DNA from: Lachnospiraceae bacterium
GTDB lineage: Bacteria > Bacillota > Clostridia > Lachnospirales > Lachnospiraceae
NCBI GenBank assembly: GCA_024681595.1
Contig: JAILAN010000145.1
Coordinates: forward strand, 1-51,422
Reading direction: 5' to 3'
Length of the DNA stretch: 51,422 nucleotides
In this document: positions 16,642-24,153 of the stretch, piece after piece
How positions within the stretch are numbered: position 1 is the first letter of the stretch
How the letters are laid out: the number at the start of each line of letters is the position of its first letter
Notes under the pieces: model-generated
Database searches by the model: none
What the model saw: the letters and a program-made list of their open reading frames with translations, nothing else
Told to the model about the DNA's origin: nothing
Program-made: the position numbers and the translations under genes

Positions 16642-18309
16642 ATGAACCTGGAAACTTATATAAATGAGTTTTCCAAATATGTCATCAACATACTGATGAT
16701 ATTATATACGATCGAATGCTTTTGTGTTTTTCTTCATAAAGACGAAGAAAAGCGTAAAGGTGTCTATATCCGGCAGAATATATTTATGTTTGCCTTTCAT
16801 TTTTGTTCATTCATGGTCATTTGTTTTGAAACCGGTAAAGTCAGCTATCTGCTTTTCTATGCAATACAACAGATCATCCTATATATGGCCGTTGTGCTGT
16901 ATAAATGGCTTTATCCAAAAACGAACAGGCTCATCGTTAACAACATGTGTATGCTGATGAGTATATCTTTTGTCTTCCTTACAAGGCTTGATTATTCCAA
17001 AGCGGTTAAACAGTTTATGATAGGCTCCACGTCTTTGGTAGTTGCACTAATCATTCCGTTTTTTATAAGGAATATGAAGCTGCTTAAAAATCTAAAATGG
17101 ATCTATGCAATTGCAGGTATATTTCTTTTGGGCCTGGTATATATTCTTGGTACTACCACATACGGAAGTAAAATATCATATTCGATAGGAGGACTTTCTT
17201 TTCAGCCTGCGGAATTTGTCAAACTGATCTTTGTTTTCTTTGTAGCCAGCGCTTTGTATAAAAGTCATACATTAAGTGAAGTGCTGTTCTCAGCCATCAT
17301 TGCTGCCGCGCATGTGGGCATACAGGTTCTTAACAAGGACCTCGGATCGGCTTTGATCTTCTTTATAATCTATCTGCTTATGGTATATGTTGCCACTAAA
17401 AACGTTATATACCTGGCTCTTGGAATATCAGCAGGATGCGGAGCCGCTGTTTTTGCATATCATTTTTTTACACATATTCAGGTAAGGGTACAGGCTTTTA
17501 TCGATCCCTGGTCAGTTATCGATTCTACGGGATATCAGATAACACAGTCCCTGTTTGCTATTAGTTCCGCCGGATTATGGGGACTTGGTCTGTATCAGGG
17601 AACCCCTAATACGATTCCCTTTGTTGAGGATGATTTTATTTTTTCGGCGATAACCGAAGAAATGGGTATCATTTTCGGAATATGTCTGCTGCTTGTATGC
17701 ATCAGCACATTTATTATGATAATGTCAATTTCTTCAAAACTTGGTGACAGTTTTTATCAGCTTATTGCTTTTGGACTCGGCGTATGCTACATTTTCCAGG
17801 TCTTTCTGACTGTAGGAGGCGGAACAAAGTTTATCCCTTTGACGGGAGTAACACTTCCAATGGTAAGTTACGGCGGTTCATCGATACTGACCACCCTGGT
17901 TATGTTCGCGATCATAGAAGGTCTGTATATGATACGTGAGGATGAAGCGTTAAAAGCCAGAAAACGTCATGAAGAAAGAATGCGTAAAAAGAAAGAAAGA
18001 CTGCGCAAGGAAAAGGAAAGACGAAAGAAGCTTAAAGAACAGAACCGCATTAAAAATGTATATGATGATAATGATGATGTTTATGCATTTGAAGATGATG
18101 TTCCTATCGAAAATAATATCACTGATAACGAGTACGTCTATTCTGAATATGATGAGAATACTTCACAGGATTACATTTCGGATCCAGTCGAAGATGATAT
18201 TACAATCACTGATGATCTTGATCTGATGGAATACAGCACAATTTACTATAACGAAGATGAACATGAAAAAGAGATCAGAAGAAAAAAAGAAACACAAAAG
18301 AAAATTTAA
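16642..18309 (+). CDS. FtsW/RodA/SpoVE family peptidoglycan polymerase with long C-terminal tail
   Basis: SEDS-family lipid II polymerase of 555 residues. About ten membrane helices span 12-430. GGLSFQPAEFVKL (about 188-200), QVLNKDLGSALIFF (about 229-242) and the ending GVTLPMVSYGGSS (about 402-414) are family hallmarks. The N-terminus resembles the actinobacterial/clostridial FtsW type that pairs with a PbpA-like transpeptidase, which is the next gene. Unusual is the cytoplasmic tail of about 120 residues: first Arg/Lys/Glu-rich (KKKERLRKEKERRKKLKEQ), then strongly acidic and rich in Asp, Tyr and Asn. Its 3' end overlaps the PBP gene by 53 bases, so the two are strongly coupled. Role in division versus elongation or sporulation is not decided by sequence. 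Confidence 0.88.
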   Translation: MNLETYINEFSKYVINILMILYTIECFCVFLHKDEEKRKGVYIRQNIFMFAFHFCSFMVICFETGKVSYLLFYAIQQIILYMAVVLYKWLYPKTNRLIVNNMCMLMSISFVFLTRLDYSKAVKQFMIGSTSLVVALIIPFFIRNMKLLKNLKWIYAIAGIFLLGLVYILGTTTYGSKISYSIGGLSFQPAEFVKLIFVFFVASALYKSHTLSEVLFSAIIAAAHVGIQVLNKDLGSALIFFIIYLLMVYVATKNVIYLALGISAGCGAAVFAYHFFTHIQVRVQAFIDPWSVIDSTGYQITQSLFAISSAGLWGLGLYQGTPNTIPFVEDDFIFSAITEEMGIIFGICLLLVCISTFIMIMSISSKLGDSFYQLIAFGLGVCYIFQVFLTVGGGTKFIPLTGVTLPMVSYGGSSILTTLVMFAIIEGLYMIREDEALKARKRHEERMRKKKERLRKEKERRKKLKEQNRIKNVYDDNDDVYAFEDDVPIENNITDNEYVYSEYDENTSQDYISDPVEDDITITDDLDLMEYSTIYYNEDEHEKEIRRKKETQKKI

Positions 18310-19741
18310 TCTGCAGATTTTTATAGTAACATGTTTTTTCGTCCTGTTATTCGGTGCAATGTCTGTATATATCGTGAATTACTCGATCACTCATAAGATC
18401 GAGCTAATTTCAAACAGTTATAATACCCGCGCAAAGGTTCTTGCAAAAAAGAATATCCGCGGATCTATATATGCAGACGACGGACAGGTTCTGGTATCAT
18501 CCTATATTGATGAGAGCGGGGCAGAAGTGAGGGATTATAAATTCGGTAAACTTTTCGCTCATGTAGTGGGATATTCCGTTAACGGAAGAATGGGGATTGA
18601 AGACAGATATAATTATTATTTGATAAATACGAACGCTCCCGTAACTGTTAAGGCTGCCAAAGACCAGAAAAAGGAAAAGTATCCGGCAGATGATGTATAT
18701 ACGACTTTGAATGTGGACCTTCAGAAAGTCGCATCTGATTCTCTTGGCGTTTACAGGGGAGCTATTATCGTTACTGAACCGGCCACGGGAAAAGTGCTTG
18801 CCATGGTTTCAAAACCTGATTTTGACCCCGCTACGATAGCAGATAACTGGGACTCATATCTTGAAGACACCGAATCAGGTGTTCTGGTAAACAGAGCCAC
18901 CCAGGGACTGTATCCTGCCGGATCTACCTTTAAGATCCTTACATCCATAGAATATATTAAAGAAAATCCAGAAAATTACGATCAATACCGCTACAACTGT
19001 ACAGGATCATTTTCCAAAGGTGAAGATAAGATCCAATGTTATCACGGCTCAGTACATGGAAGCCTGGATTTCAAATCGTCATTTGCAAAATCATGTAATT
19101 CTTCCTTTGCAAACATTGGAATGACCATAAATAAGGACAAATTCGGTGAAACGCTTGAAGAAATGCTCTTTAATACGGAACTTCCGACAGATGATTTCGA
19201 CTGTTCCGTTTCCAGATTGGATGTCAGTGATGATACATCCGATTCTGATATGATGCAGATAGCTATAGGACAGGGTCCTGTCAGCATATCGGTCATGCAT
19301 CTTAATATGATCACGTGTGCCATCGCCAATAACGGTCTTCTGATGAAACCATATGTTGTGGAGAGGATAGCAAATTGCGAAGGGAAGAACATAAAGACAT
19401 ATAAAAGTGAAAAATACGGCAATATCATGGGTGAAGACGATGCTGCTATATTAAGAAATATGATGGAATCTGTAGTTTCCGACGGTACCGGAAGAAGGCT
19501 AAAAACGGATAAGTATTATGCTGCAGGCAAGACCGGTTCGGCTGAATACGGTTCTGTTAAGGGCGAATCACACGCCTGGTTTACAGGTTATGCCGGTATG
19601 ATAGACGGCAAAGAAAAACAATCTCCAGATATATGCATTACGATCATCGTCGAGGGGGCAGGTGCCGGAGGCGAATATGCAGTTCCGATAGCCAAGAGAC
19701 TGTTTGATGCGTATTATGGAGTAGAAATGGAAGAACAATAA
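18257..19741 (+). CDS. Class B penicillin-binding protein (PbpA-like transpeptidase)
   Basis: Single-pass membrane transpeptidase that crosslinks peptidoglycan beside its SEDS partner. It has 494 residues from ATG 18257; ATG 18263 is an alternative. A basic cytoplasmic start (KKRSEEKKKHKRK) precedes a membrane helix at about 19-42. The extracellular part lacks a large dimerisation domain, as in the PbpA subfamily. The active-site motifs are complete: STFK with Ser223 in PAGSTFKI, SCN at 279-281, and KTGSAEYG from Lys425. The gene overlaps the SEDS gene by 53 bases, matching the FtsW-PbpA pairs of Actinobacteria and Clostridia. A bidirectional terminator begins at its stop codon. Confidence 0.9.
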   Translation: MNMKKRSEEKKKHKRKFNLQIFIVTCFFVLLFGAMSVYIVNYSITHKIELISNSYNTRAKVLAKKNIRGSIYADDGQVLVSSYIDESGAEVRDYKFGKLFAHVVGYSVNGRMGIEDRYNYYLINTNAPVTVKAAKDQKKEKYPADDVYTTLNVDLQKVASDSLGVYRGAIIVTEPATGKVLAMVSKPDFDPATIADNWDSYLEDTESGVLVNRATQGLYPAGSTFKILTSIEYIKENPENYDQYRYNCTGSFSKGEDKIQCYHGSVHGSLDFKSSFAKSCNSSFANIGMTINKDKFGETLEEMLFNTELPTDDFDCSVSRLDVSDDTSDSDMMQIAIGQGPVSISVMHLNMITCAIANNGLLMKPYVVERIANCEGKNIKTYKSEKYGNIMGEDDAAILRNMMESVVSDGTGRRLKTDKYYAAGKTGSAEYGSVKGESHAWFTGYAGMIDGKEKQSPDICITIIVEGAGAGGEYAVPIAKRLFDAYYGVEMEEQ

Positions 19742-19765
19742 AAGAGACCTTATGGTCTCTTTTAA
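19740..19765. terminator. Bidirectional terminator between the PBP and HD-GYP genes
   Basis: Stem AAAAGAGACC / GGTCTCTTTT (about 19740-19749 and 19754-19763) with loop TTAT. The A and T ends serve as the T tract in either direction. The stem includes parts of both convergent stop codons. Confidence 0.88.
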
Positions 19766-20817
19766 TATATGGCAAGTATCTGAAGATCCTTGCGCGAGAT
19801 CAGATCGATAAATGTATCACTGTCATCCTTTAAGAGCGGTCTGCACATTCTGGCCTGATTGATAAGTACTACTTCAGCCCTGACATCGTTATTAAGCAGA
19901 ACCTGCAACCCGATAAGATGATTGCCCAGTCTGTAAAGAATTGGACGCAGGATATTCATGTCATATTTGAATGAATCGTTCTCGAATATCTCTATTATCT
20001 GGAATGGATGCTTTGACTGTCTGTAGGATCTCGGAGAAGTCATTGCTTCATATGAATCCACTATTGAGATTATTCTGGCATACCTGTTTATCTGTTCATC
20101 ATGTAATTTGCTCGGATATCCGGTTCCGTCATATTTTTCATGATGAGAGAGTGTAGTCTTTAAGATATTCTCATCGATAGGCTGGTCCTTGAGCATTTGA
20201 AATCCCAAAATAGTATGAGTTTTGATCTGGGCAAACTCAACAGGAGTAAGCTTTTCGGGTTTCCATATCAGTTCATAGGGAAGCTTTAATTTACCGATAT
20301 CATAAAGAAATCCACATTGGATAAGAAGCGTCAGCTCTTCGGGCTTAAGACAAAGCCATTGTCCGAAAACACCGGCTATCAGAGCCGAATTAAAACAATG
20401 AGCATATGTCATATTATCTTCTGTAGGAAGCATGTTATAAAGATAATCAAGTATTTTGGCGCTTTCTCTGACGGGTGATGTCAGTTCGGTATATATACGC
20501 ATTAACTCATCCATGGAAATCACGGAATTATATTCCATGAAATCATTGATTATCTGCTTATATTCATCAAGGCAGACTCTGTAGTCCTCTTCAAATTTCT
20601 TAAATCCATCGGACAGTCTTATTTTTTCAAAATAAGTAACAGCATAGTCTATATCTTCCATGATCGTAACAGCCATTATCTTATGTCTGTTCAGCTTCTG
20701 GATGGTATAATCACTGACTTTAGTTCCGGCCTTAACGATAACTTCACCGGATGCATTAGTCACATCTACTGCTATTTCCATATCATGTTGGAGTGCCAAA
20801 GTAGCAATATCCTTCAT
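19762..20817 (-). CDS. HD-GYP domain protein with Tyr replacing the His of the HD pair
   Basis: 351-residue cytoplasmic protein. An N-terminal region of about 120 residues of unknown type is followed by an HD-GYP domain (about 130-320). Recognisable ligands are His140 (YAHCFNSAL), His201 (KTHTILG), His225-His226 (HHEKYDGTGYP) and Asp254. However, the eponymous HD pair reads GFLYDIGK, with Tyr172 instead of His before Asp173. The GYP motif is intact. Active HD-GYP enzymes hydrolyse cyclic di-GMP at a di- or tri-metal centre, and the lost His is a metal ligand. The protein may therefore be a binding-only effector or an enzyme with altered metal use. SD GGGAGG precedes the start five bases away. 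It has its own promoter at 20854-20881. Confidence 0.85.
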   Translation of the reverse strand: MKDIATLALQHDMEIAVDVTNASGEVIVKAGTKVSDYTIQKLNRHKIMAVTIMEDIDYAVTYFEKIRLSDGFKKFEEDYRVCLDEYKQIINDFMEYNSVISMDELMRIYTELTSPVRESAKILDYLYNMLPTEDNMTYAHCFNSALIAGVFGQWLCLKPEELTLLIQCGFLYDIGKLKLPYELIWKPEKLTPVEFAQIKTHTILGFQMLKDQPIDENILKTTLSHHEKYDGTGYPSKLHDEQINRYARIISIVDSYEAMTSPRSYRQSKHPFQIIEIFENDSFKYDMNILRPILYRLGNHLIGLQVLLNNDVRAEVVLINQARMCRPLLKDDSDTFIDLISRKDLQILAIY

Positions 20818-20853
20818 GAATCCTCCCGCATAAGCAAAATCTATCCATATATA

Positions 20854-20881
20854 AGTATAAAAGAAATGATGATAAAGTCAA
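20854..20881 (-). promoter_or_regulatory. SigA-type promoter of the HD-GYP gene
   Basis: On the minus strand, TTGACT (20881-20876), 16 bases, TATACT (20859-20854). It lies 37 bases upstream of the start codon. Confidence 0.62.
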
Positions 20882-20891
20882 TATTTTTACT

Positions 20892-20919
20892 TTGGATTTC
20901 ATACCATATGTGGTATTAT
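20892..20919 (+). promoter_or_regulatory. Candidate promoter with overlapping inverted repeat, upstream of the 108-residue gene
   Basis: TTGGAT (20892-20897), 16 bases, TATTAT (20914-20919) preceded by TG, an extended -10. An inverted repeat ATACCA-TATG-TGGTAT at 20901-20916 overlaps the spacer and -10 element, as an operator would. Confidence 0.5.
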
Positions 20920-20939
20920 TAGAAATTGAGGGACCCTAA

Positions 20940-21266
20940 ATGAAGTATTACAAATATCTGTATGTTTCTGACAGCATTAAAAACCCGGATAAGATTAAAA
21001 GATCTTTAAAGCTTCATAAGGGAGTATTGGGAATATATCTTATCATGCTTTCAACCGATCCTGATCAGGTTGAAATAATGAATGCTGCTTTTTTAAAGCT
21101 TCCGTATTATAAAAAGCATGCTCCGGTCATAGTCGGGCTAGCCAAAACTTTTGATGAAGCATCCGCCATGATCGTTGATATGATCAATGAAAGTATCTTC
21201 CGTACCGGAAACGCTTCAATTAAAGAGTTTCTTAAACTTAAAGCCAAAACTAATAATTTTTCCTGA
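20940..21266 (+). CDS. Small conserved-looking protein of unknown function
   Basis: 108 residues with no membrane segment or known motif recognised. It begins MKYYKYLYVSDSIKNPDKIK and looks like a small mixed alpha/beta fold: a short strand, the helix-rich middle with DPDQVEIMNAAFLKLPYYKK, then a strand VIVGLAKTFDEASAMIVDM. The start ATG 20940 is behind GAGGGA. It has its own candidate promoter with an operator-like repeat and is five bases upstream of the DUF2953-gerW unit, so it may lead that operon. The function is unknown to me. The ending KLKAKTNNFS is basic. Confidence 0.72.
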   Translation: MKYYKYLYVSDSIKNPDKIKRSLKLHKGVLGIYLIMLSTDPDQVEIMNAAFLKLPYYKKHAPVIVGLAKTFDEASAMIVDMINESIFRTGNASIKEFLKLKAKTNNFS

Positions 21267-21271
21267 TCAGT

Positions 21272-22213
21272 ATGCTAGCTGTTTTATTGTTAATCCTGAA
21301 AATATTGGGGATTGTCCTTTTATCTTTACTGGGAATCGTCCTTTTTATCATTCTGATCATCCTGTTTGTACCTGTAAGGTACAATATCAGAGCCAGTAAG
21401 GATGATAAAGAGGATTCTTCATTTTATGCCCGGGCCAAGGTCACATGGCTTCTTCATATAGTCAATGTACTTGTTAATTATCCATCAGATGAGCTTTTAA
21501 GGGTCAGGATCCTTTTATTTAAGATATTTCCCGGAAATAAAAAAGAAAAGCCTATCCGAAGTAAGAGTGCAAACAAAAAAGATAAAATACAGACTGCAGA
21601 TCCTGTAGAGGATATTGTAAGTAGCTCTTCAGATACGGTGTCCTATATTTCAGACGAAGAAACTTCCGGTATTGAAAAAATCGATGAGAACAACGATAAT
21701 AAAGATAGTTTATTATCTGAAGAAACAACGTCGGATAACAGGTCAAAATATCGTGAACGTAAGACAGTTAAACAAAGGTTTCATGAATTTATAACAGGAC
21801 TTAAAAGCAAGACAGATGACCTTAAAAAGCGTATCTTTGACATCAGGGATAATACAGAAAGATATATAAGCATATATAACAGTGATGAATTCCAATCATC
21901 CTTCAGTCTTTGTAAAAGTAAGCTCATTAAGATATTAAAGAGCATACTGCCTCGCAGGATAAAAGGAAACGTTCAATTCGGTAAAGCTGATTCGCCCGAT
22001 ACGGTTGGTATGGTATTTTCGATATATTCACTGTTTTATCCTAAAATAGGCAAACAGTTTATACTCAATCCTAATTTTGAAAAGGATATTCTGACAGGAG
22101 ATGTCCTGATAAAAGGAAGAATATTTGTTTTTGTGATTATTTTTGCCGGAATCAGGATTTACTTTGATAAAAACGTCAAAAAGCTTCTTAAGATGTTAAA
22201 AAAGGAGAATTGA
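21272..22213 (+). CDS. DUF2953 membrane protein (YtfI-like), neighbour of GerW
   Basis: 313 residues. The N-terminal hydrophobic segment (about 3-32) is followed by VPVRYNIRA, the start of the DUF2953 beta-rich domain, and WLLHIVNVLVNYPSDELLRVRILLFKI in two blocks. A charged, low-complexity linker (about 90-170) is rich in Ser, Asp, Glu and Lys. The C-terminal part (about 200-313) has a second conserved block: FGKADSPDTVGMVFSIYSLF and VLIKGRIFVFVIIFAGIRI. In Bacillus the DUF2953 gene ytfI sits next to ytfJ (gerW), exactly as here. A role in spore cortex or germination is known for GerW but only implied for this partner. No clear SD is seen before ATG 21272. Confidence 0.78.
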   Translation: MLAVLLLILKILGIVLLSLLGIVLFIILIILFVPVRYNIRASKDDKEDSSFYARAKVTWLLHIVNVLVNYPSDELLRVRILLFKIFPGNKKEKPIRSKSANKKDKIQTADPVEDIVSSSSDTVSYISDEETSGIEKIDENNDNKDSLLSEETTSDNRSKYRERKTVKQRFHEFITGLKSKTDDLKKRIFDIRDNTERYISIYNSDEFQSSFSLCKSKLIKILKSILPRRIKGNVQFGKADSPDTVGMVFSIYSLFYPKIGKQFILNPNFEKDILTGDVLIKGRIFVFVIIFAGIRIYFDKNVKKLLKMLKKEN

Positions 22214-22214
22214 A

Positions 22215-22613
22215 ATGGCTGACAATAATTTTGGAAATGTAGTGGATTCTCTCATGAAAGGGATGAATGCCGTTGTTTCTACCAAAACAGTTGTGGGTGA
22301 ACCTACCGTGATAGGCGATACAATCATTGTTCCTTTGATCGATGTCAGTTTCGGCTGTGCCTCAGGCGCTAACATGAATGACAAAAAGAACGGAGCCTGT
22401 GGAGGGTTCTGGGGAAAGGAATCTCCGAATTCAGTTCTTGTCATCAAAAATGGTCAGACTAAACTCGTCAATGTCAAGAATCAGGATACTCTGACCAAGA
22501 TAATTGATGCAGTACCGGATCTTGTTGACAGGTTTACAACCCCAAAAGAGCAGATGATGGATGATCAGGTTTCCAAGGATATAGCTTTTCCGGATCTGAA
22601 TAAGGAAGAATAA
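22215..22613 (+). CDS. gerW: GerW family protein (YtfJ)
   Basis: 132-residue protein of the GerW/YtfJ family. It contains VVGEPTVIGDTIIVPLIDV (about 26-44), followed by FGCASG and a Gly-rich region, then PNSVLVIKNGQTKLVNV. In Bacillus subtilis GerW is made in the forespore and needed for proper spore germination. Its presence suggests a sporulating ancestry or ability, although family members also occur in non-sporulators. SD AAAGGAG precedes ATG 22215. It forms an operon with the DUF2953 gene upstream and a J-domain protein three bases downstream. Confidence 0.88.
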   Translation: MADNNFGNVVDSLMKGMNAVVSTKTVVGEPTVIGDTIIVPLIDVSFGCASGANMNDKKNGACGGFWGKESPNSVLVIKNGQTKLVNVKNQDTLTKIIDAVPDLVDRFTTPKEQMMDDQVSKDIAFPDLNKEE

Positions 22614-22616
22614 TTA

Positions 22617-23186
22617 ATGGCAACTTATGAAGTGAATGAATCTTCACAGCAGTTTGAAAAAACACTTGCCGACGGTAATTTGGATGAACTGAATGAACTC
22701 AAGGCTTTTCTGTTTAAAGAGAGCATTCGTATCGAAATGGAAAAGCGGGAACTTGAAGAGCTCAAGACCAAAGTGTTTGAAGACCGACAAAGACTGCGGG
22801 ATGAATCCGAGGATGTAAATAAAAAAATAGTATCCGAAAGAGCAAGGCTTAGGCAGGATGCCCTTTTCTTTGAAAAAAAGATGGACATTCTTAAAAATGG
22901 TTTTGAGTCTTTGGAAGCTGACCGTAAGGCTCTTGAAAAAGCCAGAAAACAGTTTGAACAGGACAGAACCATGATCGGTGATTCCGTTAAACAGCTTAAG
23001 AATGAAGAGATGGCTGTTTTTATGTTCCAGGGTGTTAATTCCTTACTGGCTCTAAAAAAACGATATAAGGACCTGTTAAAGATATTTCATCCCGACAACA
23101 TGGGAGGAGACCATGATATGGTCCTTAAGATCAATAAAACATATGAAGAACTAAGAAAGAATTATGAAGATTCAAAGATAATATAA
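22617..23186 (+). CDS. Coiled-coil protein with C-terminal J domain
   Basis: 189 residues. About 20-130 is continuous coiled coil rich in Glu, Lys and Arg (ELEELKTKVFEDRQRLRDE and similar). The C-terminal 55 residues look like a J domain: KKRYKDLLKIFHPDNMGG with the HPD tripeptide at about 159-161, then LKINKTYEELRKNYE. J domains stimulate DnaK ATPase. Here the domain is C-terminal and lacks Gly/Phe and zinc-finger regions, so this is a type III J protein with a coiled-coil targeting module. The partner is unknown. ATG 22617 lies close behind gerW. A bidirectional terminator follows immediately. Confidence 0.78.
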   Translation: MATYEVNESSQQFEKTLADGNLDELNELKAFLFKESIRIEMEKRELEELKTKVFEDRQRLRDESEDVNKKIVSERARLRQDALFFEKKMDILKNGFESLEADRKALEKARKQFEQDRTMIGDSVKQLKNEEMAVFMFQGVNSLLALKKRYKDLLKIFHPDNMGGDHDMVLKINKTYEELRKNYEDSKII

Positions 23187-23214
23187 AAAGAGTCGCCTGA
23201 CGGCGACTCTTTAA
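23186..23214. terminator. Bidirectional terminator between the J-domain gene and rpmB
   Basis: Stem AAAGAGTCGCC / GGCGACTCTTT (23187-23197 and 23202-23212), loop TGAC, with A and T runs on both sides. Confidence 0.9.
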
Positions 23215-23228
23215 AAATGCGTCATTTA

Positions 23229-23414
23229 TTAAGCGCGTTCAACTGCGCCTGATTTCAAACAGTTAGTGCACACGTGCATTCTCTTAGCAGCTCCGTTTAT
23301 TTTGCACTTAACGCTTCTGACATTACAACGGAAAATTCTGTTAGATCTTCTATGAGAATGGCTTACGTTATTACCAAAATGAACGCCTTTACCGCAGATA
23401 TCACATTTAGCCAT
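23229..23414 (-). CDS. rpmB: 50S ribosomal protein L28
   Basis: 61 residues: MAKCDICGKGVHFGNNVSHS, then the conserved HRRSNR region. CDIC near the start and CTNC near the end (about 49-52) make the zinc ribbon of C+-type L28. SD AGGAGG is seven bases from the ATG on the minus strand. It has a good promoter (23455-23483, minus). A single rpmB gene facing away from asp23-fakA-recG is a common Firmicutes arrangement. Confidence 0.97.
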   Translation of the reverse strand: MAKCDICGKGVHFGNNVSHSHRRSNRIFRCNVRSVKCKINGAAKRMHVCTNCLKSGAVERA

Positions 23415-23454
23415 ATTAGCACCTCCTATCTACTTATTCTAAAGCAACAGTGTT

Positions 23455-23483
23455 ATATTATCAGAATAAACACAATAATGCAA
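23455..23483 (-). promoter_or_regulatory. SigA-type promoter of rpmB
   Basis: On the minus strand, TTGCAT (23483-23478), 17 bases, TAATAT (23460-23455), about 40 bases upstream of the L28 start. Confidence 0.6.
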
Positions 23484-23512
23484 GAAGAAATTTTAAGTTT
23501 CTTTTTCTTAAA

Positions 23513-23526
23513 TATGATAGTATAAT
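23513..23526 (+). promoter_or_regulatory. Candidate -10 element(s) for the small membrane protein-asp23-fakA operon
   Basis: TATAAT at 23521-23526, with TATGAT at 23513-23518 as an alternative. A -35 is poorly matched in either case. It is divergent from rpmB and sits 28 bases before the next start codon. Confidence 0.4.
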
Positions 23527-23553
23527 TGTTGCGTTGTAAACATTTATTGTAGT

Positions 23554-23760
23554 ATGAAAATAAAAAAATTGATTTTACCGATAATAATTGCGGTTGTATC
23601 TCTTGTGGTTATCTTCGGTATAGTCAAGGCATTAAATAATAATACTTTAAAGGATTCTCCGGATTCAAATGAATCCGTGAAGACTGAAGATACGTTAGAA
23701 TCTAAGAAGATGCCAAAGAAAAAGGTAAAACTGCGGAAGAATAAGAGAGGTATCTTATGA
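23554..23760 (+). CDS. Small single-pass membrane protein with basic tail, unknown function
   Basis: 68 residues: a basic start MKIKKL, one membrane helix (about 6-27, LILPIIIAVVSLVVIFGIV), an Asn/Asp/Ser/Glu-rich middle, and a very basic end (KKMPKKKVKLRKNKRG). There is no Shine-Dalgarno before ATG 23554, but the stop overlaps the Asp23 start (ATGA), and a -10-like box lies upstream, so it is probably translated. I do not recognise a family. A basic membrane-proximal tail could bind RNA or phospholipid, which is speculation. Confidence 0.55.
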   Translation: MKIKKLILPIIIAVVSLVVIFGIVKALNNNTLKDSPDSNESVKTEDTLESKKMPKKKVKLRKNKRGIL

Positions 23761-24143
23761 AGAAAAAGACTGTTATGAAATATTCAAAAGAGACCAGCAT
23801 GAATACGCATATGGGATCGGTAGCGATTAACTCAGATGTAATTGCTCAGTATGCCGGTGCGGTTGCAATGGAATGCTTCGGTATCGTCGGAATGGCCGGA
23901 CTTAATGTCAAGGATGGTCTTGTTAAGCTGCTCAAACTGGAAGATATTAAAAGAGGGATAATCGTTTCTGTTAAGAACAATAAACTCAATATAGATTTTC
24001 ATATAATAGTAGCTTACGGCGTAAATGTACAGTCTGTTTCCGAGAATCTTATAAGTACTGTCAAATATAAAGTAGAAGAGTTTAGCGGAATAGAAGTTTC
24101 TAAGATCAACATCTATGTTGAAGGCGTAAAGGTTATAGATTAG
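23757..24143 (+). CDS. Asp23/Gls24 family envelope-stress protein
   Basis: 128 residues with the Asp23/Gls24 pattern: GSVAINSDVIAQYAGAVAME near 21-40, CFGIVGMAGL, then VNVQSVSENLISTVKYKVEE and VSKINIYVEGV near 115-125. Such proteins (Bacillus YloU) are small alpha/beta proteins linked to the envelope. In Firmicutes this gene reproducibly precedes the fatty-acid kinase gene fakA (yloV), as here. AGAGAGG before ATG 23757 supports this start, which overlaps the small membrane protein by four bases. The first about 20 residues are basic and not part of the core domain. Confidence 0.88.
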   Translation: MKKKTVMKYSKETSMNTHMGSVAINSDVIAQYAGAVAMECFGIVGMAGLNVKDGLVKLLKLEDIKRGIIVSVKNNKLNIDFHIIVAYGVNVQSVSENLISTVKYKVEEFSGIEVSKINIYVEGVKVID

Positions 24144-24153
24144 GAGGATGAGC

